A stretch of 64,000 nucleotides of DNA from Hippasteria phrygiana (Eukaryota > Echinodermata > Asteroidea > Valvatida > Goniasteridae), in assembly GCA_037893225.1 (NCBI GenBank), contig JAZGUH010000946.1, positions 186,001-250,000 on the forward strand. Reading direction: 5' to 3'. Each line of letters starts with the position of its first letter. Position 1 is the first letter of the stretch. The position numbers and the translations under genes were made by a program. Of the stretch, positions 1 to 10,600 are shown one piece after another. A model generated the notes under the pieces. That model saw only the letters and a list, made by a program, of their open reading frames with translations, was not told the DNA's origin and ran no database searches.

Positions 1-1042
1 CACATACACATCACCTATTTGTGTCTCATGCCGCAATGATAATGGCGCAGTCATAATGCTCGCTAATCCGGCTCTGCGGTTTTCACTCCATGTAGACATC
101 AGCTGTTTGTGTCTCGAACGTGCCGCTAGAGGGGGCTATTAAAAGGTGGACAATGGGCGATTGCGGTTCCCGCGCGTGCCGCTATAGAGGGGTTTGTTTA
201 TGGCGGCTTTCATGCCGCCGGAACGCGTAAACTGTGAAAGCAGTAGCCTGCACTTGCTTTCGTTCCCCTTCCAGCCAGCAGGAAAAAAAATAACCCAACC
301 ATGCCAAGGCAATCATGAAAAGCAAAATGTTTGGCGCCCTCTTTTGTTCAGTTATATCAATCCCGTTTGTAACTCAAAATATTTAATTTACCCCCAGGAT
401 TATCAATTAATTTTAGAGCTTATTAATCCCCAATAGTCGTACCCCAACATTTCACATTTTACCGTAAAAAATAGTCATTAATGAAGACCCCCCACGATCG
501 AGAAACGCCCTCTGTTGTCCACAAAAAAATGCACTGGTTTCCTCCCTCTTGTGCCTTATGCTAGTTTCCGTGATGGTTACCAACTAACAAGAGCCCGGCC
601 CCGGCCCCGGCCCCGGCCCCGGCCCCATCAAGATTTTTGTGTATGATGGAAATACTTACGTGCGTGTAGCTAATAATGCAGTGGTTTGCAGTGATCTTGG
701 CAGCTCAAATCGCCCGGTCAGCGAACTCCAGAGGTTTTGTTCTTGTGCTCCGGTGTTGTTTTAATAAATATTACTGCTTGTTTTATTAAAAATCAGCTTG
801 CAACATTTTCATACATGTAACCAATATAAACTTTATAAAGCAATACAATGTTATCGACACGATGTGCGTGGCATTTACATCGTGTTTGGGGCCTATCCAC
901 GCATCACATTTATACAAAATAAAGGGAAAAACCTGCAGCCCGGATAGGACGAGAGCCCGGATAATACGAGATATTTGCGTAAGTCCCGAGGACCTCGTAT
1001 TAACGAGAGTCGACTGTATATGTTCGTCTCGTACTACGCACG
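1..1042. other. No recognised gene upstream of the DIRS element
   Basis: I see no convincing coding region here. The open frames are short and of ordinary composition. The stretch from about 940 to 1042 precedes the gag frame and holds repeated 'cggataggacgag / cggataatacgag' motifs. It may be the 5' terminal region of the DIRS element, but no matching inverted copy could be found downstream of 6555. Confidence 0.5.
594..626. repeat. (GGCCCC)n hexanucleotide tract
   Basis: About five uninterrupted GGCCCC units. The complementary strand is GGGGCC, a motif known to form G-quadruplexes. No gene context is visible around it. Confidence 0.9.
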
Positions 1043-2092
1043 ATGTCTTCGGCACCTTCATTGCTTGATTTGCTCGCCATTCAGTCTGACAATGACTTCG
1101 ATATGAGTCAACCGGACCCTGGTCCTTCGGGCGGTTCTTCGGGTGCTCCTTCGGGCTCCATTCCTAGCGGCAATCCGCGGGTAACGAAGTCTTCGGCAAC
1201 AAAAGCGACTAAAAAGGTGGCAAATACGGTCGCCCGGGTTGAATTCTCGGCTTTGGAGCAGAAGATGACCATGATGGCGGAGGCAATCAAGACCCTACAA
1301 GCCACCGTGGTGACCTCGATGGCCGGACAACAAGCCAAACGACAACAAGTTGACCAGACGGTGTCGTCCAGTGACGAGTCCTTCACAACCAACAAGTTGA
1401 TTGAGGATCTGCTTAAACCGTCCAATGACGGTGCTTCGGCTGAAGCCCTAAGCGCCATTAAACAGTACTCGGCTGAGGACTCCGGCGAGAGGATTAATGA
1501 GAAGTTGGCAAACCTTATCGGTAAGGTGGTCAGACGGCAACCGTCGGACAAAAAAGTTACTGAGAAACTCAATAGTTTCAAACGTCCAGCCAATATTGAA
1601 GAACTCCAACCCACTCGAGTAAACCCGGAGATATGGAGTTCATTGCAATCGAAAACTCGATCACTGGACATTAAGCTCCAGAAGGTGGAACAAGCATTGC
1701 TTAGAAGCATTTTGCCAATGGTGTCATGCATTGAAACACTCATGAAATGTGAAAGTATTGACCCAACGGATCTCATAACAAAGCTTCTGGATTCGGTGGC
1801 CATTAATTGGCTATTCGAAATTATGAGCTTAATCTGCATCGCAGAGAACTTATTAAACCTGACTTTAAACCAGGAGTTCTCCAATATGTGTTCTGCTGAA
1901 GCGCCCGTAACCGGGCTATTGTTTGGAGACAATCTCACACAACTATGCAAGGACATTCAGGAGACTAATAAACTGGGCCAAAATTTGGCTATCGTTGCGG
2001 AACCTTCCCGTGCCCGAGACAGGACCGAGGGAGGCCGCAACGAGGACGGGATGGTAAACCGTATACCCATACTAGTCAGTACCGACAAGTGA
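1043..2092 (+). CDS. DIRS-like gag protein, 349 aa, open
   Basis: An uninterrupted frame beginning MSSAPSLLDLLAIQ. Residues 22-40 are Gly/Ser/Pro-rich (PDPGPSGGSSG) and are followed by a basic linker (TKSSATKATKKVA). The C-terminal two thirds holds the segment 'KRPANIEELQPTRVNPEIW' near residue 180 and a leucine-rich helical region after it. That 'RPAN...P.VN.E.W' pattern is what I recognise from DIRS gag/capsid proteins. There is no zinc knuckle. The reverse transcriptase starts just downstream in a different frame, as in other DIRS elements. Because the rest of the element is dead, this open frame is most likely a chance survivor. Selection on gag itself cannot be excluded from one copy. 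Confidence 0.75.
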   Translation: MSSAPSLLDLLAIQSDNDFDMSQPDPGPSGGSSGAPSGSIPSGNPRVTKSSATKATKKVANTVARVEFSALEQKMTMMAEAIKTLQATVVTSMAGQQAKRQQVDQTVSSSDESFTTNKLIEDLLKPSNDGASAEALSAIKQYSAEDSGERINEKLANLIGKVVRRQPSDKKVTEKLNSFKRPANIEELQPTRVNPEIWSSLQSKTRSLDIKLQKVEQALLRSILPMVSCIETLMKCESIDPTDLITKLLDSVAINWLFEIMSLICIAENLLNLTLNQEFSNMCSAEAPVTGLLFGDNLTQLCKDIQETNKLGQNLAIVAEPSRARDRTEGGRNEDGMVNRIPILVSTDK

Positions 2093-2113
2093 AGCCCTGC
2101 AGTATCTGGGTGA

Positions 2114-3299
2114 GTGAGCATAACGCTCAACATCTTAATTAAGACAGGTAGACTCGCACACTTTGTAGCCAAATGGCGTGGACTTACGTCCGACAAGTTG
2201 GTCATTGACACTATTCAACACTACCACATTGAATTTATCAAACAGCCGTACCAAACGCACATCCCACGGGAAATAGCCTTTTCTGATCAGGAAATTATCT
2301 TGATTTCAGATGAAATTGACAAGTTGCTCCAAAAGGGAGCCATAGTTAAAACAAGCCACATTGATGGCGAATTTATTTCCAATCTTTTCCTTCTTTTTAT
2401 TTATTGTTCGGCATTCAGCCGGGATAGCCCACGAAAGTCTTTCGACTTATTTCCAGTGGGGTCCCAGATGATAGAAGATGAGGAAGGAAGTTACAGTTTT
2501 AGACGTGAGAGGAAAACCCCAGAGATTAAATCTGGAGAAAACCCACGGAATCAGGTAGGGACTGAAAACCCAATCCACATGTTGGCCCCAGCCGGGATTC
2601 GAACCAGGGTCACAGTGGTGGAAGACGAGGAAAGTACCACTACACCAACCTGATCCCCAAAAAGGACGGGTCAAAAAGGACGGGTCGTTTCGCCCTATTA
2701 TTAATTTACGGGGGGCTGAATGCCTTTGGTGCATACCATCATTTCAAAATGGAAACTATTCGCCACGCAATTCAGTTACTAAGACCTAACTGTTTTATGG
2801 CATTAATCGATCTAAAGGACGCATATTTCTCAGTGCCTATTGCAGAAGAACACGGGAAATTATTGAGGTTCGTGTGGCATAACAGGGTGTAGAATTGTAC
2901 TTGCCTACCCTTTGGTTTGGCATGTGCCCCTCGTGTCTTTACTAAAGTATTGAAGCAGTTGATTGCTTCACTTCGACAAAGGGGCCACGAGTCATGTGAC
3001 TATTTCTCTACCGCCTTCAAAGGTGGGGCATATTATTACGTGCATTCTTTACATAATTGACCGGAAAGTGTCAAAAATTCGAGATGTTTCCAGTGTAATT
3101 GGGTTGTTGGTCATCTCTGAACTGGCGATACCATATGGCCCCATGTTTAGAAGAACGCTCGAAAATGAGAAAAACACAGCACTTTTTAAAAGTGGTGGAA
3201 ATGTTGAGGCCATGATGTCGATTTCTATTCAAGCGATATCAGATTTACATTGGTGGATTAAAAATCTTCCACTTGCTTCCCGCCCCACTGTATAGACAG
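2114..3299 (+). pseudogene. DIRS-like reverse transcriptase, broken
   Basis: The frame from 2114 reads GRLAHFVAKWRG and IPREIAFSDQEIILISDEID, the N-terminal approach to the RT fingers. It runs into a SINE at about 2383-2655. RT resumes after the SINE with 'PKKDGS', 'PIINLRGLNAF', 'ALIDLKDAYFSVPI' (the first catalytic Asp region) and 'CLPFGLACAPRVFTKVLK'. A TAG stop interrupts it at about 2891. After 'RGHESCDY' the YxDD box is missing. The sequence jumps to a thumb/connection-like frame at 2963-3295 (IRDVSSVIGLLVISELAIPYG, then DLHWWIKNLPL). The enzyme cannot be functional. Confidence 0.8.
2383..2655 (-). mobile_element. tRNA-derived SINE inserted in the DIRS RT
   Basis: On the minus strand the element begins with an A-box-like 'TGGTGTAGTGGTAC' and a B-box 'GGTTCGAATCCC'. 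A body of about 190 bp follows, with a tail near 'AATAAATAAAAAG'. Its insertion separates RT residues NLFL from PKKDGS. A 14-bp direct duplication (AAAAAGGACGGGTC) lies just beyond its right end at 2656-2684, but it is not arranged as a simple target-site duplication. Confidence 0.7.
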
Positions 3300-3800
3300 G
3301 CGCCCAAATATATTGTTGAGACTGATGCGTCGACTTTGGGCTGGGGTGCCAACTTTAATGGCCATATTACTGGAGGACACTGGTCCCAAATTGAAGCCGG
3401 TTTTCACATAAACCTTCTGGAACTCCAGGCTTGCTTTCTGGCATTAAAGTAATTTTTTCTCGAATGAAACAAATGTCACGATTCATTTGAAATTTGACAA
3501 TGCCACAGCAGTGGCTTGCAGCATTTTGGTGGCTCAAAGTCGAAACTACTGAATTCCTTATCCAGTGAAATTTTGTCATGGTGCATGGACCGTAATATAT
3601 GGTTAGTGGTTTCACACCTCCCCGGCACACAAAATATTGTGGCTGATTTTGCATCCCGTAATTTTCAGGATGACTTGGAGTGGAAACTTAATGCCACAAT
3701 TTTTCGGGAAATAGTGAACATTTTCCCTGAACCTGATATTGACTTGTTCGCATCTCGACTGAATTATCAAATGGTCTCATTATGTCACATGGCGGGCTGA
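3300..3800 (+). pseudogene. DIRS-like RNase H, frameshifted
   Basis: Reading 'YIVETDASTLGWGANF' then 'INLLELQACFLALK' gives the first Asp and the Glu of an RNase H active site. A stop follows. The strand continues in other frames with 'FDNATAVA', 'HLPGTQNIVADFASR' (the conserved C-terminal Asp helix), 'DLEWKLN' and 'PDIDLFASRLN'. The last block is the bridge typical of DIRS and related elements between RNase H and recombinase. At least two frameshifts are needed to join the pieces. Confidence 0.75.
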
Positions 3801-4168
3801 CCCAGGTTCTGTAAATTTTGATGCATTTACTTTAGATTGGTTTTCATGCATTTCCGCCATTTTGCATCATAGACAGAGTTTTAACGAAAGTGGACCATGA
3901 CAAAGCATTTGGGATATTAATTGCGCCGTTATGGCATACACAAACATGGTTTACGAAAATGCTGGAATTGCTCGTCAGGACTCCGTGTATTTTGCCTCCT
4001 CAGCCCGATTTACTTTCTCTCCCTTTCTCAGAGAGGCTCCACCCCATGGGGGACCGCCTGAAACTAATGGCTTGCCTCTTATCCGGCAGGCCTTCAGAAA
4101 CCAAGGAATTTCAAGACGGGCTACCCAAATCATCCTGGCATCCTGGCGATCGACCGAATACCAGAACA

Positions 4169-4354
4169 CATATGATGCACGATATGGGGCAGAGCGAAAC
4201 CCACCTCTTTTGTGTTGGTCATTGTGTTCCCGGAATCTCGGGAATTCTTTTCAGAAGTCTAGGGGGATGTGTTAGGTAACAATAGTCTGGAGATTGTATA
4301 GGGTATAGGGACAAAAAGGGGGGTACCCCTCTGCCCCATATCGTGCTGGGTATA
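4169..4354. mobile_element. 186-bp TIR element (copy 1) with 8-bp target duplication
   Basis: The flanks are CCAGAACA at 4161-4168 and CCAGAACA at 4355-4362. The inner terminal repeats are GCACGATATGGGGCAGAG at the left and its complement CTCTGCCCCATATCGTGC at the right; the outermost eight bases match poorly. Excision restores the recombinase sequence 'accagaacatatgttac'. A second copy at 29145-29336 shows the same ends. An 8-bp duplication fits the hAT superfamily (also P elements). There is no coding capacity, so this is a MITE. Confidence 0.9.
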
Positions 4355-4607
4355 CCAGAACATATGTTACAGGTTGGCGCTTCGCAAGTGGCTTTTGTTC
4401 TGTACTGTGAGGCAATTAAAGGTTAATCCGATTCGATCAAATGTGACGTCAGTGGTCGATTTTCTGGCAGCGGAGTTCTACAACGGCTGTGCATACAGCA
4501 GCATTAATACTCTCCAAAGTGCCTTATCGGCAGTTATGCAGCCAGTCGACGGAATAACCATAGGTTCACACCCTCTAGTCAAAAGGCTCTTGCAAGGTGC
4601 CTTTAAC

Positions 4608-5092
4608 TTAAAGGTAGTGTACACGATTGGTAATCCTCCAATTTTTGTTTTACTGAATTATTACGAAATACCTTACTAGACTGTAAGTTAATAGTAGTCT
4701 CAATCATCCTGTGAAATGATGGCACCAGGTGTGCTGTCGTTGTCAAGAAAAGTGGAAATGTATATCGTTTTCCAACGATTTCCGGCTGGAAATCGTTGGA
4801 AAACTGCCCTGTAGCCGTTAGTCAAGGCGCGCGTGGCTACCCGGGACGAGTGGCGCGCACCGGACATGATGGCGCCATGCCATATCCGGGGCGCGTCACG
4901 CGCCCATAGCCACGACGGTTTCATCCGCCCGACGGTTTCATCCGCCCGACGGTTGAAAACGAGCGCCGTTTTTCTCTCGTTTTTTTCGCCATCCAACAAC
5001 GCAAAACTTTAAACAGGTCAGTGGAATGATATTTCCTATAAAATACTAACCCCTAAATCCACCCATTTCTGAAAATTGCAACAATTACCAAT
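4608..5092. mobile_element. TTAA-flanked MITE family A (AAAGGTAGTGTACAC), copy in recombinase
   Basis: It starts TTAA-AAGGTAGTGTACACGATTG and carries the family landmarks 'ATCCTGTGAAATNATGGCACCAGG' (split here at 4706-4730) and, near the 3' end, 'AACGCAAAACTTTAAACAGG'. The right end stops at ATTACCAATCG, which is the inner part of the expected terminal inverted repeat, so the last ~16 bp are lost. An internal inverted motif around 4773-4802 (CCAACGATTTCC / GGAAATCGTTGG) makes a hairpin. TTAA targets are used by piggyBac and Kolobok elements. No transposase is encoded. Confidence 0.85.
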
Positions 5093-5343
5093 CGATACTC
5101 CCACACATGGGATGTGACTGTTGTCTTAAATTATTTAAAGGGCTTGGGTCGAATGCTGACCTCTCTTTGAAAAATCTCACCATGAAACTGGTGGTATTTA
5201 TTGCTCTAATATCTGGGCAGCGATGCCAAACATTATCCTTGCTCAATTTAGATTATGCACAAGTCACGACCAACGGGGTTACCTATATAATTGACAGACT
5301 TACTCAAACAAGTAAAGTCGGAAAACCTCACTTGACTGTTCAT

Positions 5344-6163
5344 TTAAAGGGACACATTGCCTTAAAATGTTATGAAATTTTGCTGTTTGGAAATGTTCTT
5401 TATCTTTTATAAGAGTTGTTCATGCAAAAAGAACACGTATAATGTGTTGTAATTAGTGAGTAGTGATTACAAAACAAAAAATTGGCCTCTGACCCCTGAC
5501 ATCTGACCCGCGAAACATAGACTTATTTCTAGTAGTAAATCGTCCCCTATGTTCACGTCTATTTGGCAATAAATTTAGAGGCCTGATGAGGCACACGAAC
5601 CGATATCTATACTATATCATCATGATACAAAAACAGCATTGGGAACCAGACCTTCTTGTACCACACAATGCGTTGGCGCCAGGCTGGCCCCGCGGACATC
5701 CATTTACGAGTACCGTCCGTGTCCCGCGACGAGACAGTCCCGATATCCCAACCATATATCACCCAAGACGCGGGGCAGGCTTCGCTTCACCCGGCCAGGC
5801 TACACAAGTTCCTTACAAGGCTTGCGGCTTGACCATAGTGGAATAACAAGTTTATTCCAACATGCATTTTTATAATTAAATATCACAAACAGACGGTTAT
5901 TGTAATAATAATTTCCCTGACGTACCTTAACCAGCTGCGACTGGAAATACGACTGGTGGACACGGTCCGCCATTTTGTGGAGTCAAAAATTTGGTTCTAC
6001 AAAATGGCGGAACGTTATTTGTCACGAAATTAAACAAAAACCACGCAATTTGAAGGGATAGTTATGTGAATCTTTATATTCTACTTTTAAAAAAGCTTCC
6101 CAACCATATCCATTTCATTTTTATAGCCCAAATCGCCAAATCCAAAGCAATGTGTCCCTTTAA
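5344..6163. mobile_element. TTAA-flanked non-autonomous element, family B (AAAGGGACACATTGC)
   Basis: TTAA at 5344-5347 and 6160-6163 bound terminal inverted repeats AAAGGGACACATTGC and GCAATGTGTCCCTTT. Removal joins 'gttcatttaa' to 'catcgtttcc', restoring recombinase codons (V-H-L-T-S-F-P-H). The roughly 810-bp interior has only short open frames. It also has an inverted motif 'ccgccattttgt...acaaaatggcgg' near 5968-6010. A piggyBac- or Kolobok-type non-autonomous transposon is the likely class. Confidence 0.85.
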
Positions 6164-6963
6164 CATCGTTTCCACATGATGCTTCACTCTGTGTTGTCAG
6201 TTTACTTACAACGTACATACAGAGGACAAGGCCATTGAGGGGCAACCAGAGACAATTGTTCCTAAGTTACGTTCCCCCACAGAATGCGGTGGGTTCAGCA
6301 ACAATTGCTGGATGGATTACAGCTACTTTACAATTAGCGGGCATTGATACTAAGAAATTTACTGTCCATAGTACTCGCTCGGCAGCGTGTAGTGCCGCAC
6401 ATAGGCACGGTGTACCATTGGCTACTATAATGGGGACTGCTGGGTGGACCAGGTGCTCCACATTTGCCAAGTTTTACAATAAACCCATCCACGACAGTTC
6501 CTTTGCTCAGGCTGTGCTTGACAAATGGTGCCGGATATGGGGGGAATTCACTTAGCCTTTGATTTGAGTAGCACTGCTCAACCCTACACAACTGGTAACC
6601 TGACCATTATGTGCTATTCGAGGTCAAGATACGTTTACCAGTTAATAGTCTGCGACCCATTGTCAAATGTATTTACACATTGCATTGCTCGGACGGATAC
6701 CAGACTTCATTGTTCGTGACGCGCGTGTGCAAATATCCGCGTGTGACGCGTACACTTCTAAATTGCATCTGGACGTTCGTGTGTGAGATCGAGAGCTTTT
6801 TGCTTATTTGCTGGATATCTTCATTCACTTTCAATTTCGTTTTGGTTACTTATAATTAGTAGTTTGTCTGCCATTTGTCTGCCATTGGTTTGCTATTAGT
6901 AGTATTACAGTCTTTAGTAATAGTATTACAGCTTTCTTTTGGAGGTTTTTCTGCCATGTACTG

Positions 6964-7600
6964 ATGCCCCGCCGAAAAATACAGCGTGTGGACATAAACA
7001 TTAAATCACTATCGGAAACTCTTCCTCGTGTTCAACAAAACACCCAAGCCTTTCGTGTATCTCTGACCAACTGCAGCAGTGGAGTAACATTCAAATCTTC
7101 CAACCTCACTGAAAACGAAAAGGTTGGAATTCTTGTATGTAATTATAAGTTTGGTTTGGAAGCCGTTGAAGGCTGCCAAAAAAATTGGATTTAAAACAGT
7201 TTTCCCCTGATGTAATTTCAGAAGGACTGAATGTTCCCCGTGAACTGTTTCAACTTCTTTTCAACTTTGTGCCACGACCTAACATTGAAGTTGAACCAAA
7301 CGCCGTTAAGTCTACAGCCACCTCATTATCTATTCCTCCCTGTGGAAACTGCCTGCATTGTTTTCAAAGCCTAGAAAAACAGCATGCCTTTATAAATGTA
7401 AAATACATCACCGTAGATGGCATAAAAGTAGGACGAAAATTAAACCTTCGATGTAGAAAATGTGAACTTGTATACAAGTACTCGGCATATGGAAGTATCA
7501 GAACCCATTGGACGCTCTACAGCGAAGAGAGAGATGCGATTGAAACGACAGATTGTGTCTTCGTACAAAGAACATTGTTTGATCTGCACTGCAACCTTGC
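6964..7600 (+). CDS. Exon 1 of the CxC5-like gene, with 1-nt frame break
   Basis: Translation from ATG 6964 (MPRRKIQRVDINIKSL) is open to a stop at 7192-7194. An overlapping frame from about 7170 then continues (KQFSPDVISEGLNVP) to the donor at 7601. One extra A in the A7 run at about 7173-7179 would merge them. The merged exon would carry 'SIPPCGNCLHCF' and, about 40 residues later, 'RCRKCELVY', a plausible four-Cys zinc site. The break may be a sequencing error or an inactivating mutation. Confidence 0.6.
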
Positions 7601-10600
7601 GTAAGTGTTAATTGTAAATGTCAGTGGGCTGAGGGGTCATACTGGGTCATGCTAATTAGCATCAACAAGCGTCAACAAAGCGTCAACAAAGCGTCAACAA
7701 CTTATAAAAGCACTGTTCAGCTTAAACATGTTCGTTCTTATGCGGAATTGTGAATTGGAATTCGCCCAATTTCTTACATAATACGAGATGCGAGTATAGC
7801 TTTTGTGAAGCTAATGTGCATTTTGAGCTTATTGACGCTTTGTTGACGCTGATCGGGTTTGTTGACGCATGTTGACGCTGATCGGGTTTGTTGACGCTAA
7901 ATAGCATGACCGGTCATACAAATTACCGTCAACATGCATAAACATCGTCAACACACATAAACATCGTCAACACCTCCAAAACCATTATAAATTAACAAAA
8001 GAGGCATAGAAATGTAATGCCTAGGCTAAATTAGAATTTCTGTCGGTTAAAAGTCGCATTTCATTTATGAAAATGAAAAAAGTTTCACGTGAAAATTTTT
8101 CTCTAAACCGCACGGTGTGTCCACGGTGTGTCCACGGTGTGTCCACGGTGTGTCCACGGTGTGTCCACGGTGTGTCCACGGTGTGTCCACGGTGTGTCCA
8201 CGGTGTGTCCACGGTGTGTCCACGGTGTGTCCACGGTGTGTCCACGGTGTGTTCACGGTGTGTTCACGGTGTGTTCACGGTGTGTTCACGGTGTGTTCAC
8301 GGTGTGTTTGTAAGGATATGGAGTCGGAATAAGGATAAACAATGGCACAAATGTAGAGTCCTCCGTGTGCTGTGGTGTGCATGTTTATTAAGCCATGGAA
8401 TAAGAGACTGTTCACATATGTCCGCATGCGTGCATAAAGTAGTATCACAACAGTGTGTTCACGGTGTGTTCACGGTGAATAGTATAAACGACAAAGCATC
8501 AACAAATTATAGGTGTACTTTTCAACTTACAAATCTTACGGCAAAATAAACGAAGGAAATTCGTTCTTGTTTTGAATATTTTCATGATTTTGTTTTTCTA
8601 AATAGTAAATAGTGAACAAAAGGAGGTAGCAGCCAAAAAGGAGGCGGGTTTGGACAAGAAACTTGTAATTTTTTACTTGGCCTAATGTATAAGTTTTTGT
8701 TCTTTTCTGCAGCAATTATGCGTGGGTGAGCTTTGCTGGTTTTTCGGAGGCCTACAATGGAACATTCAACCTGAGTCGGCACGCAGGTAAATTGTTGGTT
8801 AAAGTGAAGTTTGTTTTTCTAGTGTGTTTATTTTGTTATCTTTTCACTTTGTTCATTGTAAGTTACTTAACTCCTAATTTTACCTTGTCAAGATCAATTT
8901 GCAGGCACCCTAGGGGGTTATGGATTACTGTAGTGCTTTCACATCTTGTTAATTAATATGAGTTATGTTAGCATAAACTGGTAATTTTTTTTATTCGCTT
9001 GTGTCAGTTTATACATTTTGTGTACCTCTTGTAAATGCACAACTGGTAGTGAATGTTTATTCATTTTTAAACTTGTTGCTTTCTTTCAAATAACCTCATA
9101 TGAGTCTATACATGTAGCATGCTGTATTGACAGTTCTGAATCCATAAGTTTTTAAAATATATTTTAACACGCCTAAGAAGGTTTAGGGTTTACCCAAACC
9201 CACCTCGATACTCCAAAACATGGCAGTGTATACATGCTATCACTTTGCGATATAGACTGCGTCATCAGGTGTATTTCATAACACTATGCATTCAGTTCAT
9301 TTGGTAAAAGTCTTGCCCCAAAAAGGTAGATGTGTCAATCCAAAAAGGAATAAACTTTGCAACCTGTGCTTCAACAATTTAAATCATGTCATACATACAA
9401 ATACATGTATAGGCATAATTTGATTTTGGACAAACATTTTATCATGTGATATCCTTTTTTAGGACTAAGTGCCAAAAATGTCTCTGCAACATTTTTCAAT
9501 GGCGAGATGGAGCTGGAGATGAGAAGACTGCATCAGCCTTATATGTTGATGAAAGTCGACAGTGACAGAGAAGCTGTCATGAACCAAGTAGAAAAACTGA
9601 GGAGGAAAGCCCCCTATGAACATCCCAAAAAGTGCCATCCTGCTTGCAAGGCCAAAGGTTAATTGATATTTGCAAATGACGAATTGTATGGTTTGTCATA
9701 AGCACCTTTTGTGCATCTTTAAAATGTGTCAAATATCATCTATGATTAAAATATATACAAGGTGTTCATAATGAAAATTGAACAGCCATTTGTCAAGTTC
9801 TTAAAGGGCAAGTAAAACGCAAATTTTTGGGGGGGACTTTTTGGACTTTTCTGATAGTTTATGCCTCCCCAAAACAAATATAAAAAAGTTTCCTGAGTCT
9901 AAAAATACCCCTGTTTTTGAGCTTTTTCCTTCTGAGCCACTTTGACTCGATTCAGAAAAGGCCGAGGTCAACTGCGTGCCTTCTTGTGCGAGTGATGACG
10001 TATATTTATATAAACTGTGGAGAAAATACTTGATTACAATCAATGCATAAAGCACCATCCACATTTCAACCTTCACCCTGCTGTTCCAAATGTCAATATT
10101 CTGTTCATACAAGAGAGGTGTACACATAAGTAAATGTAAGGTCGATTGCCATTTGTAAAACATGATATGAATAAATATTTTTGTGTATGTCGATTTTTAC
10201 AAAGGTTGTGGCCGTGTCTACGTCTTTGATGGCATATGGAAACTGCGATTTCCTCATTGCATGTATAAAGTCAAGGTAAATGTTATCATAACACATTTTT
10301 TAAACAAAAATTCGTTTTATTTCTGTGTGATGTTTTTTGTTTTTTTATATACCGGAAAGTCAACCCAAGTTGATTTTCGTTTGAAAATTGATAATTTTTT
10401 GGTTTTTTCGTCTCTTGTTTAGGACTCGTACCCTCCTGTGGATTTATCAACGATTGATAATCATTTCACTTGCGCGACAACTAAAAGAACATTAATTATT
10501 TGTCTATTTTTTTCCCTGTGTCATTCTGTCTTTCTATGGCCTATACCTGTATTTGCAAATGGCACCTTGAGAACTGCAATGATAGATTTTGTCCAAACTT

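Larger units (their letters stand above)
1043..6555 (+). mobile_element. DIRS-like tyrosine-recombinase retrotransposon, multiply interrupted
   Basis: The order gag, reverse transcriptase, RNase H, tyrosine recombinase on one strand, with a recombinase rather than an integrase, is the DIRS layout. The gag frame is still open, but everything after it is broken. A SINE sits in the RT, a stop and a deletion remove the RT catalytic box, frameshifts split the RNase H, and three DNA elements (4169-4354, 4608-5092, 5344-6163) interrupt the recombinase. Removing these in thought gives a continuous recombinase reading with its Arg, His-x-x-Arg and Tyr regions. DIRS elements integrate through the recombinase without target duplication. 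The inverted terminal repeats could not be delimited, so the true element ends may lie outside the coordinates given, which are the coding limits. Confidence 0.85.
3890..6555 (+). pseudogene. DIRS-like tyrosine recombinase, interrupted by three insertions
   Basis: The pieces are collinear. The first is 3890-4168 (WFTKMLELLVRTPCILP and further). Next is 4363-4606 (core-binding-like: RKWLLFCTVRQLKVNPI, INTLQSALSAVMQ). Then 5093-5343 carries 'LISGQRCQTLSLLNLDY' with the first catalytic Arg. Finally 6164-6555 carries 'HSTRSAACSAAHRHG' (the His-x-x-Arg box), 'GTAGWTRCSTFAKFYNKP' (Trp and the nucleophile Tyr) and a stop at 6553. Each interruption is a discrete transposon, and the flanks rejoin in frame or nearly so. 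This makes the region a good natural record of sequential insertions. Confidence 0.8.

Noticed and set aside
1108..1956. 282-aa minus-strand frame opposite the DIRS gag
   Set aside because: A shadow frame. The plus-strand frame has the recognisable gag motif and fits the element's gene order.
8021..8549. Frames with TVCPRCVHGVS or THRGHTVDTPW repeats
   Set aside because: By-products of the 11-bp minisatellite. The apparent C-x2-C motif is not a zinc finger.
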